Source: CAVSRC01 sp963830205
GTDB lineage: Bacteria; Pseudomonadota; Alphaproteobacteria; Rhizobiales; Kaistiaceae
DNA length: 64,000 nucleotides
Assembly: GCA_963830205.1 (NCBI GenBank)
Contig: CAWHLP010000031.1
Coordinates: 62,001-126,000, forward strand
Direction: 5' to 3'
Part shown: positions 35,915-46,394 of the stretch, piece after piece
How the letters are laid out: the number at the start of each line of letters is the position of its first letter
Position numbering within the stretch: position 1 is the first letter of the stretch
Program-made: the position numbers and the translations under genes
The notes under the pieces: model-generated
Database searches by the model: none
Seen by the model: only the letters and a program-made list of their open reading frames with translations
What the model was told of the DNA's origin: nothing

Positions 35915-36348
35915 GCCTCGCCGAACTCTCCGCGGTGGAGGTCGCGCACCGGCTTGGCCTGGCGCCGCATCCGGAGGGCGGCTGGTATCGCGAGACCTTC
36001 CGCGACGCGGAGCCCGGCGACGGGCGCGGCCATTCGACCGCCATCTACTATCTGCTTGCGGCGGGCGACCGCTCCCACTGGCACCGGGTGGATGCGGTCG
36101 AGGTCTGGCACCACTACGCCGGCGCGCCCCTTGAGCTCAGCCTCTCCGCCGACGGCCGCGCCGTGGCGCACCATCGCCTCTCGGGCGCCATCGCCGAGGG
36201 CGACGTGCCGCAGGTCGTCGTCCCGCGCCGTTGCTGGCAGAGCGCCGTCAGCCTCGGTGCCTGGTCGCTTGCCGGCTGCACGGTGGCGCCGGGCTTCGTC
36301 TTCTCCGGCTTCGAGATGGCGCCGCCCGACTTCGCGCCCGGCGGATAG
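35911..36348 (+). CDS. Cupin-domain protein (DUF985)
   Basis: The 145-residue protein is one cupin barrel: the N-terminal GLAPHPEGGWYRETFRD, then TAIYYLLAAGDRSHWHRVDAVEVWHHY and SLAGCTVAPGFVFSGFEMA. It starts with a GTG inside the gloB stop (GTGA), so it is translationally coupled. Structures of DUF985 proteins show small cupins, sometimes with metal, without a known reaction. The position after gloB is conserved in Hyphomicrobiales. Confidence 0.83.
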   Translation: MSLAELSAVEVAHRLGLAPHPEGGWYRETFRDAEPGDGRGHSTAIYYLLAAGDRSHWHRVDAVEVWHHYAGAPLELSLSADGRAVAHHRLSGAIAEGDVPQVVVPRRCWQSAVSLGAWSLAGCTVAPGFVFSGFEMAPPDFAPGG

Positions 36349-36385
36349 GCTGTTTCGGCATTCGATCCGTGCACGACGTCCATCA

Positions 36386-36663
36386 TGTCCCCACCTCCCC
36401 CCTTGTTGGGGAGGCCGGATTTCCCCGGTTTGCGTCAGCAAACCGGCCTTGGAAATCCGGGTGAGGGGGACACCAGCGCGGTGTTGGTAAAGCGGTGATG
36501 GAGCCGGCTGCACCGGCGAAGGCAAAGCCGAGTTCAGCGCGGACGCAGCCCGCGCCATCCGGCTTCGTGCCTTCCCTCATCGGCGCACCCCTCACCCTCT
36601 TTCGCTAGGCTCAGCTTTGCTTCGCCAAGCGAAAGAGCCCTCTCCCACAAGGGGAGAGGGGGC
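36386..36663 (+). repeat. Composite palindromic element, copy 3
   Basis: Fills the 360-base gap between the convergent cupin and haloacid dehalogenase genes. It has the same architecture as copies 1 and 2: C-rich lead, large palindrome with CCGGATTTCCCCGGTTTGCG arms, middle block with GGCTTCGTGCCTTCC, terminal hairpin with CTTTCGCTA/GCGAAAGAG arms ending ACAAGGGGAGAGGGGG. The terminal-hairpin core differs from copy 1 (which carries CTGTTTCTG/CAAAGAAAAACAG) although the outer arms agree. No gene is seen in it. Confidence 0.75.
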
Positions 36664-36707
36664 GTCTAGCGCTGGCGTGGAATGTCTGGTCAGGTACGAG
36701 CGGGCTC

Positions 36708-37433
36708 TCAGCCGCCGGCCAGCTCGCGGCGGTGGGCTTCGGCGAATTCGCCCATGCTGGTGAAGCGGAAGTCGGTGTGCGGCATCGCCTCGGGCTGCAT
36801 GGTCGCCCCGAAGCCACCGGCGGCGTGGCGGCGATGGATCCAGCACGACTTGAGGCCCATGCGGTTGGCAGGCTCGTGGTCGTGGAACAGGCTCTCGGCG
36901 GTGTGCAGCACGTCGTCCATGTCGAGCCCCATGACCCCGAGCCGGGCGATCATGTATTCGAAGTTGGCGAGCGCCGGCTTGTAGCTGCCGATGTCCTCGG
37001 CGGTCATGACCGCGTCGAAGGTGACCCCGAGCCTGGCATTGGAGCGGGCGAAGCTGTCATTGTCGACGTTGGACAGGATGACCAGCTTGTAGTGCTGCTT
37101 GAGATAGCGGAGCGCCTCGACCGTATCGGGGAAGGCCGGCCAGTCGCCGACCGAGCGGCCATAGGCGACGCATTCCTCCCAGGCGGGCGGCACGCCCCAT
37201 TCCTCGCCGAGCCGCTTGTAGACCACGGCGAGCAAATCCCGGTAGAGCTTGCCCGGGGTCTGCACCTGCTGGGCCGATTCGTGGCGGGCATGGGCGGCAA
37301 GGATTTCGTCCCGCCCGAGCGGCCTCGCCACCCGGTCGGTCAGCGGCTTCAGCGCCGCGATCATGCCGCTCTCCCAGTCAATCAGAGTTCCGTAACAATC
37401 AAATGTCAGTATTCTGAAGTCGCTGAGGCGCAT
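36708..37433 (-). CDS. Haloacid dehalogenase, type II (HAD superfamily)
   Basis: The 241-residue HAD hydrolase has the nucleophile aspartate in LTFDCYGTLIDWE at residue 10. Motif II is LVILSNVDNDSF near residue 118 and motif III is the lysine in GSYKPALANFEYM near residue 152. The cap resembles the L-2-haloacid dehalogenase subgroup. The second aspartate of the phosphatase DxD motif is replaced by Y-G-T, as in dehalogenases rather than phosphatases. The start at 37433 is the ATG nearest the first motif. It is divergent from the NYN gene. The natural substrate is unproved. Confidence 0.8.
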   Translation of the reverse strand: MRLSDFRILTFDCYGTLIDWESGMIAALKPLTDRVARPLGRDEILAAHARHESAQQVQTPGKLYRDLLAVVYKRLGEEWGVPPAWEECVAYGRSVGDWPAFPDTVEALRYLKQHYKLVILSNVDNDSFARSNARLGVTFDAVMTAEDIGSYKPALANFEYMIARLGVMGLDMDDVLHTAESLFHDHEPANRMGLKSCWIHRRHAAGGFGATMQPEAMPHTDFRFTSMGEFAEAHRRELAGG

Positions 37434-37560
37434 GATTCCCATCCCGGATGGCCGCGTTCGGGCTATTCTGTGGACCATGATCGGCGGCGGAGCATAATCT
37501 ATTCCGGGCTGGACGAAACCGCTGTTGACAGAGTAGCGATGGCACCGGCAGAGGAGAGGC

Positions 37561-39172
37561 ATGGGTGAGCCGGTGAAGAGCATCTTGCTCGTTGATCTCG
37601 AGGGCCTGGGCGAGAGCCTTGCTGCGTCCGGCGGCGAGGGCATGGACGAGCGCCTCGCCGAGCGCATCGACGACTGGTCGAGCGCCATCGAGAGCGGCGA
37701 ACTGCTCGAATCGGAGGAAACGCTCGATCCCGTCGGCGAGCGCCGCTGCTATGTCGGCTCGGCCAGCGCCGAGGCGGCCCGCGCCGCCTTCGAGCGCGCC
37801 GGCTTCGAGATCGTCAGTTGCGACGGCCCGGCCCGGCGCGATCTCTGCCTGGCCATCGATGCGATGGATGCGGCCGCCGACGACGACGGCGCGGTGACGT
37901 TCATCCTGCTCACCGCTACCCCCGATCTCACCCCGCTGGTCGAGCGCCTGCACGACCGCGGCCACCGGGTCGCCGTCTATGCCGGCGAGGCGACCGCTGC
38001 CGACTACCGCGCCGCCGCCGACATGGTGATCCCGGCGGGCGCATTCGCCGCCTTCCTCGCCGCAAGCAAGGCGCAGCCGCGGGCGGTCGTGCCCATGTCC
38101 GCCTTCAACCGCGACGCCATCGAGACCTTCGCCCGCGAGGTCCACACGGCGACCAACATCCCGATGTTCTCGCCCAAGACCTTCGCCGAGCTCTTCCGCG
38201 CCCTGGCGAGCGAGGTCACAGAGCACGGCTACCATTTCAACGATACCGCCAAGAGCGTCGCCGAGCGCCTGAGCGGCGCCGGACGCAACGTCACCGCGCG
38301 CCAGGTGGTGTTCGTGGTCAAGGGGCTGGCGCTGAAGGGCCACGTCTTCTCGACCAGCGACACCGCCGAACGCCTCGCCGAGGTGTTCCGCGAGCAGGCG
38401 CGCTACCTGATCGACAACGCCGGCATCACGCTCGACGCCGGCCGCGAGGCGCTGCTTGCCGCGTGGATCGCCGCTCCAGCCGTGGCGCCGGCGAAGCCGG
38501 CACGGCAGCCGCAGCCGGCAGCCGCGAGCAAGCCGGCGCGCCCCGCGCAGCCCGAGGCCGAGAGCAAGCCGCCGGTGCGCAAGCCCACGCCCGCGCGCCA
38601 CCCCGAACGGCCGGCGGCCGCGAAGCCGGCCGCGCCGCCGCGCCCGCCCGAGCGCCCCAAATCGTCGATCCTGCCGACGCGGGCGGCTGCGCCGCCGCCC
38701 GAGCCGGCCAAGCCGACGAGCGGCTCCCCCGACCTCAGGGCAACGATCACCGCACGCATTGCCGCCTCGGCGAAGATGAAGCCGTCGGCGCGGCCGCCGA
38801 TCAAGGCCGCCGACAGCCCGCCGCCACCAACCCGAGCCGGCGGCGCCCCCGGCGGAAGCCGACGACGGGATCGAATCGTCGATCCTGGCGGCGATCGCCC
38901 AAGCCGTGGACGTTCTGGTCGAGGACGGCGGCAACAAGACCAAGCCTCGCCCGGCACCGCCGGAACGCGAGGCACCGGCGGAGGCGCCACCGGAACGCGG
39001 GGCCCGGCAGCCGGCCGCCCGCCGCGCCCAGCCCGAGCGCCAGCCGCCGCCGGCAGAACCGACACCGCCGGCCGAGGACGTTGAGGCGGAAGAGAGCGGC
39101 GACATCGGCGACGAGATCCAGCGCATCGTCGCCTCCTATAACCGCAATCGCGACGACGACCGGCGCGGCTAG
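37561..39172 (+). CDS. NYN-domain (PIN-like) protein with OST-HTH/LOTUS module
   Basis: Corrected length is about 536 residues. Residues 5-175 form a NYN/PIN-like nuclease-type domain (SILLVDLEGL, FILLTATPDLTPLVERLHDR, AADMVIPAGAFAAFLAAS). Residues about 190-300 are a helical module with FARE and FAELFRALASEV, resembling an OST-HTH/LOTUS repeat. Then come a 130-residue proline/alanine/lysine-rich linker and a C-terminal acidic helix region (SSILAAIAQAVDVLVEDGG, IQRIVASYNRN). The frame slips near 38838 (one extra base). Without correction the protein ends at 39084 with a nonsense tail. NYN proteins cut RNA, LOTUS domains bind RNA. The target is unknown. The start at 37561 follows GGAGAGGC. Confidence 0.75.
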
Positions 39173-39254
39173 TAGGCCCTGCCCTTACCGGCAACGACGG
39201 CACGGTGACGCTGCCGGGTTCCGCCAGCGCCAACCGGTCATGCGGCAGGTTGGT

Positions 39255-40865
<1,611 letters not shown>

Positions 40866-41085
40866 TACGTTGCCCCTCTGCGCTCGATTGGAATAGCGCA
40901 ATGCAACAGCGGGGCCGGCAAAGCGCTGTGAGCTTCATCAAAACGCAAGCCGGCCACCGCCTGGACGATCTCGATTTTCGCTGTAGGGACAATACCTTGG
41001 CCGAAGGCCCGCAGGGCCTGCGACAATAGACCGCTCCCCTGGAGGGCCCGCGACCCGCCCAGTCGGAGGCCCCGGCCCCTGCCGA

Positions 41086-41814
41086 TCAGCCGTTGGCGAT
41101 GTATTGCCCGCCATTGGCGGAGAACACCGCGCCGGTGATGAAGGCGGCGTCGTCCGAAGCCAGATAGGCGACCAGCGAGGCGATCTCCCGCGCCTTGCCG
41201 AGCCGGCCGACGGGAATCTGCTGGACGATCCCCTCCACCACCTTCTCGGACAGGTGGGCGACCATCTCGGTGTCGATGTAGCCCGGGCAGACCGCGTTGA
41301 CGGTGATCCCCTTGCGCGCGTTCTCCTGCGCCAGCGACTTGGTGAAGCCGATGATGCCGGCCTTCGACGCGGCGTAATTGGCCTGGCCGAGCTGCCCCTT
41401 CTGACCGTTGATCGAGGAGATCGAGATGATCCGTCCGGCGCCGCGCTCGCGCATGCCGGCGATCACCGGGCGGGTCATGGCGAACATCGAATCGAGGTTG
41501 GTGCGGATGACCGCCGACCACTGCTCCCAGCTCATGTTGTGGAACATGGCATCGCGGGTGATGCCGGCATTGTTGACCAGCACCGCGACCGGGCCGAGCT
41601 CCGCCTCGACCGCTCGCACGCCGGCCGCCGACGCCGCCACGTCGCTGACGTCCCACTTGTAGACGGCGATGCCGGTCTCGGCCTTGAACGCCGCCGCGGC
41701 CTCGTCATTGCCGGCATAGGTGGCGGCGACCGTATGGCCGCTGTCCATCAGGCTCCTGGCGATCGCCGCGCCGATGCCACGTGTCCCTCCCGTGACGATG
41801 GCGACCTTCGCCAT
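41086..41814 (-). CDS. phaB: Acetoacetyl-CoA reductase
   Basis: This 242-residue SDR reduces acetoacetyl-CoA to (R)-3-hydroxybutyryl-CoA with NADPH for PHB synthesis. The motifs are TGGTRGIGAAIA, VLVNNAGITRDAMFH, SISSINGQKGQLGQANYAASKAG (first and last twelve residues) and CPGYIDTEMVAHL, the PhaB pattern. The complete tetrad N-S-Y-K is present. The start at 41814 follows GGAGGAAGGTC. It is the second gene of a phaA-phaB unit, 46 bases after phaA. Confidence 0.94.
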   Translation of the reverse strand: MAKVAIVTGGTRGIGAAIARSLMDSGHTVAATYAGNDEAAAAFKAETGIAVYKWDVSDVAASAAGVRAVEAELGPVAVLVNNAGITRDAMFHNMSWEQWSAVIRTNLDSMFAMTRPVIAGMRERGAGRIISISSINGQKGQLGQANYAASKAGIIGFTKSLAQENARKGITVNAVCPGYIDTEMVAHLSEKVVEGIVQQIPVGRLGKAREIASLVAYLASDDAAFITGAVFSANGGQYIANG

Positions 41815-41860
41815 GACCTTCCTCCCCTTGCTTTGTTGTCTTCGTGCGGCTTGCTGCGGC

Positions 41861-43039
41861 TTAGCGTTCCACGCACATGGCGATGCCCATGCCGCCGCCG
41901 ATACACAGCGTCGCCAGCCCCTTCCTGGCGTCGCGCTTGTGCATCTCGTGGAGCAGCGTCACCAGGACGCGCGCGCCCGACGCCCCGATGGGATGGCCGA
42001 TGGCGATGGCGCCGCCGTTGACGTTCACCTTGGCGGTGTCCCAGCCCATGTCCTTGTTGACGGCGCAGGCCTGCGCCGCGAAGGCCTCGTTGGCCTCGAT
42101 CAGGTCGAGGTCGCCGATGCTCCAGCCGGCCTTCTCGAGCGCCTTGCGCGAGGCCGGGATCGGCCCGGTGCCCATGACGGCGGGATCGACGCCGGCGGTC
42201 GCCCACGAGACGATGCGCGCCATCGGCGTCACCCCGCGCCGCTCGGCATTCTCGGCGCTCATCACCACCATTGCCGCGGCGCCGTCATTGATGCCGGAGG
42301 CATTGCCGGCGGTCACCGTGCCGTCCTTCTGGAAGGCGGCCTTGAGTTTGGTGACGGAATCCAGCGTCGTGCCGGCGCGGATGAACTCGTCCCTGTCGAC
42401 CACCACGTCGCCCTTGCGGGTCTTGAGCGTCACCGGCACGATCTCGTCCGTGAAGCGGCCGGAGGTCTGGGCCGCCTCCGCCTTGTTCTGCGAGGCGACG
42501 GCGAACGCATCCTGCTCGCCGCGGGTGATCTGGAACGCGCGGGCGACGTTCTCGGCGGTCGTGCCCATGTGGTAGCCGTTGAAGGCGTCCCACAGGCCGT
42601 CCTTGATCATGGTATCGACCATGCCGAAGTCGCCCATCTTCACGCCGCCGCGCAGATGCTGGCAGTGGGGCGCCATCGACATCGACTCCTGCCCGCCGGC
42701 GACGATGATGTCGGCATCGCCGGTGGCGATCTGCTGCATGCCGAGCGCCACCGCCCTGAGGCCCGAGCCGCACAGCTGATTGACGCCCCAGGCGGTGGTC
42801 TCCTTGGGGAGGCCGGCGCCGATCGACGCCTGGCGAGCCGGGTTCTGCCCCTGTCCGGCGGTGAGGATCTGGCCGAGGATCACCTCGTCCACCTCCTCCG
42901 GCTGGACGCCGGCGCGCCTCAGCGCCTCGACGATCACCGCCTGGCCGAGCACATGGGCGGGCACGGTGGCGAAGGCGCCGTTGAAGGCGCCGACCGCCGT
43001 GCGCGTGGCACCGGCGATGACGATATCTTTGCTTGGCAT
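41861..43039 (-). CDS. phaA: Acetyl-CoA C-acetyltransferase (beta-ketothiolase)
   Basis: The 392-residue thiolase condenses two acetyl-CoA to acetoacetyl-CoA, the first PHB step, and works backwards in PHB breakdown. The acyl cysteine is in NQLCGSGLRAVA near residue 88, the histidine in NGGAIAIGHPIGASG near residue 348 and the second cysteine in TLCIGGGMG near residue 378. The start at 43039 is preceded by AGGAGCAC. It is transcribed with phaB. The divergent gene is phaR, the regulator of PHB synthesis. Confidence 0.94.
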   Translation of the reverse strand: MPSKDIVIAGATRTAVGAFNGAFATVPAHVLGQAVIVEALRRAGVQPEEVDEVILGQILTAGQGQNPARQASIGAGLPKETTAWGVNQLCGSGLRAVALGMQQIATGDADIIVAGGQESMSMAPHCQHLRGGVKMGDFGMVDTMIKDGLWDAFNGYHMGTTAENVARAFQITRGEQDAFAVASQNKAEAAQTSGRFTDEIVPVTLKTRKGDVVVDRDEFIRAGTTLDSVTKLKAAFQKDGTVTAGNASGINDGAAAMVVMSAENAERRGVTPMARIVSWATAGVDPAVMGTGPIPASRKALEKAGWSIGDLDLIEANEAFAAQACAVNKDMGWDTAKVNVNGGAIAIGHPIGASGARVLVTLLHEMHKRDARKGLATLCIGGGMGIAMCVER

Positions 43040-43159
43040 GACCGTGCTCCTGGCTGTTCGCCACCCCGGGCTTCGCTGCTTGAGCCATGCCGAGCACGAA
43101 GCCCGCGGCCGTCGCTTCTTGCGATGACTACAGACTGGCGCCGGAGCCCCTGTCAATCG

Positions 43160-43235
43160 CCGGGGGCATTAACGCTGCGCCGCAATACACTTTTGGGGCG
43201 TTGCACAATATATTGGCGGCACTGCAAAAAAGTCC
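43160..43235. promoter_or_regulatory. Divergent phaA/phaR promoter with TGC-rich motifs
   Basis: The 279-base space between phaA and phaR contains an AT-rich section with TTGCACAATATATTGG (43201-43216), CTGCAAAAAAG (43222-43232) and GCTGCGCCGCAA upstream. PhaR of Paracoccus is known to bind TGC-rich sites in PHB promoters and to act as a repressor of its own gene. These motifs are good candidates. I cannot position the -10 and -35 with certainty. Confidence 0.35.
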
Positions 43236-43318
43236 CTATCGTAGGCGGGGTTAGCCTTACGCGGGACGCACACAACCGGCTGGGGGAGCGGGAGAGGATT
43301 CCTCCCGAGAAGAAACGC

Positions 43319-43906
43319 ATGGCGAAAGACAAGGCGCCGACGACCATCAAGAAATACGCGAACCGGCGTCTCTACAACACCGGCACCTCGACTTACGTGA
43401 CCCTCGAGGACCTCGCCGCCATGTTGAAGAACGACGAGGATTTCGTCGTGGTCGACGCCAAGTCCGGGGAAGACATCACCCGCTCGGTGCTCACCCAGAT
43501 CATCTTCGAGCAGGAGAACAAGGGCCAGAACCTGCTGCCCATCACGTTCCTGCGCCAGCTCATCCGCTTCTACGGCGACTCGATCCAGAATCTCATCCCG
43601 ACCTATCTCGACTTCTCCATCGATTCGCTCGTGCGCGACCAGGACAAGCTGCGCAAGCAGATGGGCTCGGCCTTCGGCCCCAACGCGGCGTTCGACGTCA
43701 TCGGCGACCAGGTCCGCCGCAACACCGAGATGTTCGAGCAGGCGATGCGCATGTTCCTGCCCTTCGGCGCCGGCGAGCGGCCGCCGGCAGCGCGTGGCGG
43801 GGAGGAAAAGAGCAAGCCGCCGGCGGGCGATTCCGGCGATATCGATGCCCTGCGCCGCCAGCTCGACGAGATGCAGAAGCGCCTCGACAAGCTTTCCAGC
43901 AAGTAG
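43319..43906 (+). CDS. phaR: PHB synthesis repressor PhaR
   Basis: The 195-residue regulator has the PhaR DNA-binding domain (IKKYANRRLYNTGTSTYVTL, residues 8-27), the PHB-binding domain (about residues 60-120, with ITFLRQLIRFYGDSIQNLIPT first part) and an acidic, coiled C-terminus (DALRRQLDEMQKRLDKL). PhaR represses phasin and PHB genes when granules are absent and is released by PHB binding (established). The start at 43319 follows CGAGAAGAAACGC. It is divergent from phaA. Confidence 0.92.
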   Translation: MAKDKAPTTIKKYANRRLYNTGTSTYVTLEDLAAMLKNDEDFVVVDAKSGEDITRSVLTQIIFEQENKGQNLLPITFLRQLIRFYGDSIQNLIPTYLDFSIDSLVRDQDKLRKQMGSAFGPNAAFDVIGDQVRRNTEMFEQAMRMFLPFGAGERPPAARGGEEKSKPPAGDSGDIDALRRQLDEMQKRLDKLSSK

Positions 43907-43932
43907 GGCCCGGCCCCCGGGGCGCGCGCCGC

Positions 43933-45702
43933 CTAGCCGGCCGCGCGCATCTCCCTGTCCGTCCGCCGCGGGTTCCACGGCCACTGCGTCGTCGCCGCCC
44001 CGACCAGGTTGCCCTGGATCATGTCGACCCCGAACTGGGAGAGCAGCACGGCGGTCGCCTCGTCCTCGACCCACTCGGCGACGACCTTCATGTCGAAGTG
44101 GCGCGCGATGGCGACCAGCCCTGTGATGAACACCTGATCATCGTGATTGTTCTGCAGGTCCTTGAGGAACACGCCGGCGATCTTGATGATGTCGGCCTTG
44201 AGCGCGCGCAGGCTGCGGAACGACGAGAAGCCGGCGCCGAAATCGTCGAGCGCCAGCGGACAGCCGAGGTCATGCAGGGTTGCGACGAAGCTCGCCGCCT
44301 CCTCGAGGCTGCGGATCACGGCCGTCTCGGTGATCTCGACGATCAGGCGGCCCGACAGGTCCGGCCGGCGAGCGACAGCGGCGGCAATCAGCGACAGCCA
44401 CTCCGCATCACCCACCGTCTCGGCCGAGATGTTGACCGAGATACGCGCATCGGGCGCGGCCTCCAGCGTCTCCAGCGTGCGCCCCAGCACGTAGTGATCG
44501 ATCAGCCGGATGAGGCCGAGGCTCTCGCACAGCTCGATGAAGTCCTCGGCCACGGCGATCGAACCGTCTTCCCGCTCGAGGCGGAGCAAGCCCTCGTGGA
44601 AGACCACCGCCCGCGAGGCGAGGTCGACAACCGGCTGGAACGACAGCTTGAGCCGCCTGGCGTTCAGCGCCGCCACCAGTTCGCTCGACAGCGCCGCGTT
44701 GGTCCGCTGGCGCGCGTCGCGGCTGGGCGAGGGAGCATAGGCGACGAAATGGCCGTAGCCGCGCTTGCGCGCCTGGTGCAGCCCCTCCTGCGCCCGCGTC
44801 ATGGCTTCGCGCACGGTACGGCCGTAGCGCGGCAGGTTGACGCCGCCGATCGATACCGTCACCGCAACGGCGCTCGTCTCGGTGGTGATGATGTCGCGAC
44901 GGACGACCGCATGGAAGCGCTCCGCCGCCGCATGCATGTCGCCCTCGGTGCAATTCATCAGGACGATGCCGAGCTTGTTGCCGGAATAGCGGCCGATGGC
45001 ATCGCCTTCGCGCAGCTCCGCCCGGATGCGGCGGCCGACGGCGGCGAACACCTGGTCCGCCGTATCGAAGTCGTAGGCCTCGTTGATCGCCCGGAAATTG
45101 TCGATGGCCACGATCAGGAAGGCGATCGAGGTTCTCAGCCGCTTGGCCTCGGCGATCCCCTCGCCCAGCACGGTGAGCAGGTGGCTGCGGTTGAAGAAGC
45201 CGGTGAGATCGTCGTAGCGCGTCAGGAAGGCGCGGCGCTCCTCGCGCTCGGCCCGCTCGTTGATGACCCGCACCACCCCGCGCGCGTGGCTGACCTGCCC
45301 ATTTTCGCCGGCATACCAGCGGCCGGCATCCTCGATGATCAGGCGTTTGTTCCCCAGCCCGCGGTCCGGCAGCAGGGTGTACTGGACCTCGTAGGAGACG
45401 CCGGTACCATCGTCGACGGCGCTGGAATTGAGGATCGCGTCGTTGCGGCTGGTCGTGCTGGCCGGATCGAGCAGGCTGGCGAAATCGCGTCCCGTCGCGA
45501 TTTGCTCGACCGACGGCACGCCGAGCACCTCAGCCGCGCCGACGCCCCAGCGGATATGGTCGTCGGTGATCGTCCACTCGTAGGCTACTCCGCCGACTGC
45601 GGCGAGAATCGCGCCGGCATCGAGCGGCGCATCATCCCGTCGAACGGCAGGTGCCGGCGCGGCCGATACCACCACTCTGGCCTTCCCGTCTGCTTGCGGC
45701 AC
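43933..45702 (-). CDS. PAS-GGDEF-EAL protein, probable c-di-GMP phosphodiesterase
   Basis: The 589-residue soluble protein has a PAS-like N-terminus (about residues 30-150), a GGDEF domain (about 165-315) whose active site reads SGNKL in place of GGDEF, and an EAL domain (about 330-570). The EAL motifs are largely complete: HEGLLR, ISVNIS, IVEITETA, LDDFGAG, IKIAGVFL, AEWVED and MIQGNLVG. So the cyclase half is inactive, possibly a GTP sensor, and the protein most likely degrades c-di-GMP. The GTG start at 45702 follows AGAGGACG. A CtrA-like site lies 134 bases upstream. It may oppose the two cyclases of the window. Confidence 0.88.
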   Translation of the reverse strand: MPQADGKARVVVSAAPAPAVRRDDAPLDAGAILAAVGGVAYEWTITDDHIRWGVGAAEVLGVPSVEQIATGRDFASLLDPASTTSRNDAILNSSAVDDGTGVSYEVQYTLLPDRGLGNKRLIIEDAGRWYAGENGQVSHARGVVRVINERAEREERRAFLTRYDDLTGFFNRSHLLTVLGEGIAEAKRLRTSIAFLIVAIDNFRAINEAYDFDTADQVFAAVGRRIRAELREGDAIGRYSGNKLGIVLMNCTEGDMHAAAERFHAVVRRDIITTETSAVAVTVSIGGVNLPRYGRTVREAMTRAQEGLHQARKRGYGHFVAYAPSPSRDARQRTNAALSSELVAALNARRLKLSFQPVVDLASRAVVFHEGLLRLEREDGSIAVAEDFIELCESLGLIRLIDHYVLGRTLETLEAAPDARISVNISAETVGDAEWLSLIAAAVARRPDLSGRLIVEITETAVIRSLEEAASFVATLHDLGCPLALDDFGAGFSSFRSLRALKADIIKIAGVFLKDLQNNHDDQVFITGLVAIARHFDMKVVAEWVEDEATAVLLSQFGVDMIQGNLVGAATTQWPWNPRRTDREMRAAG

Positions 45703-45836
45703 GAATCGTCCTCTGAAGGCAGCGCGAACGCCGACCCATGCGCGTCGCTGCCGGCAGAATGCCAGGGCGAGCCTTAAGGAAGCGCCAAGAGCCTAACAGC
45801 CGGCGCCGGCCGCCTGCGGCGCAATCCGGCGAACGG

Positions 45837-45851
45837 TTAACCGGCCGTTAC
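45837..45851. promoter_or_regulatory. Possible CtrA site before the EAL gene
   Basis: TTAA-N7-TTAC differs by one base from the CtrA consensus TTAA-N7-TTAA and lies 134 bases before the GTG at 45702. It overlaps the end region of the convergent-side membrane protein gene. Parallel sites stand before both cyclase genes at 123 and 131 bases. Confidence 0.35.
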
Positions 45852-45853
45852 CG

Positions 45854-46270
45854 TCAGGTGCCCTCGCCGTGGCCGACGGCAAGGTCGCGGCGTGCCGCGC
45901 TGATCGAGATGGTGAGGCCTGACAGCACGTCGAACAGGGCCAGGATCATCAGGATGAAGAACACCGACTGGGCGGCGAAGCCGACCACGATGAACTCGAC
46001 CAGATAGGCGATGAACACCAGCGTCGACAGGATGTGATTGACGATCGCCCGGGAGCTGGTGTTGGTCGACTTGAGCACCTCGCCGAACAGGCATGCGACG
46101 CCGAAGACGAGCATCAGGTCGCTCCAGCTGAGCTGCCACGCCTGGCCGGAGATCATGGGCAGGTCGAAGATGACCGTGCCCCACGGCCCCAAACCGCCGA
46201 TCAGGCCGACGATGTTGAAGACGATCCACGGAAGGATGGTGAACGGAATGACGAAGATGATCCAGGCCAT
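45854..46270 (-). CDS. Four-helix hypothetical membrane protein
   Basis: The 138-residue protein has four hydrophobic helices (about residues 3-26, 45-66, 75-96 and 100-124) and a charged C-terminal tail. Motifs such as FNIVGLIGGLGPWGTVIF and STNTSSRAIVNHILS are seen. I do not recognise a functional family. Similar short proteins occur in Hyphomicrobiales beside rpmF and mtgA. The start at 46270 (MAWIIFVIPF) is chosen because it begins at the first helix. It is monocistronic, with the rpmF terminator 68 bases upstream of its start. Confidence 0.65.
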   Translation of the reverse strand: MAWIIFVIPFTILPWIVFNIVGLIGGLGPWGTVIFDLPMISGQAWQLSWSDLMLVFGVACLFGEVLKSTNTSSRAIVNHILSTLVFIAYLVEFIVVGFAAQSVFFILMILALFDVLSGLTISISAARRDLAVGHGEGT

Positions 46271-46337
46271 GAACGGCGTCCCCCGGTTGGCGTGCTCGGG
46301 CGGGATCATACACCAGCGGCTTGGCGGCGGCCTGACG

Positions 46338-46360
46338 AAAAAGGCCGGCTGAAGCCGGCC
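46338..46360 (-). terminator. rpmF: Intrinsic terminator after rpmF
   Basis: On the minus strand GGCCGGC-TTCA-GCCGGCC is followed directly by five T residues. It is a textbook Rho-independent terminator, 35 bases after the rpmF stop, and closes the mtgA-rpmF transcript. Confidence 0.85.
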
Positions 46361-46394
46361 TCTCGATCGTACGTGTCATGCGACAGCGCGGCGC

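Noticed and set aside
35143..36348. A fused glyoxalase II - cupin protein of 401 residues
   Set aside because: The fusion exists only because a one-base insertion shifts gloB out of its frame and into the cupin frame. The proper gloB stop at 35914 and the coupled GTG at 35911 are both visible.
41720..43906. A 728-codon open frame on the plus strand running antisense to phaA and into phaR
   Set aside because: Only the part from 43319 on is PhaR. The upstream part has no family signal and no start site before PhaR fits better than the ATG at 43319.
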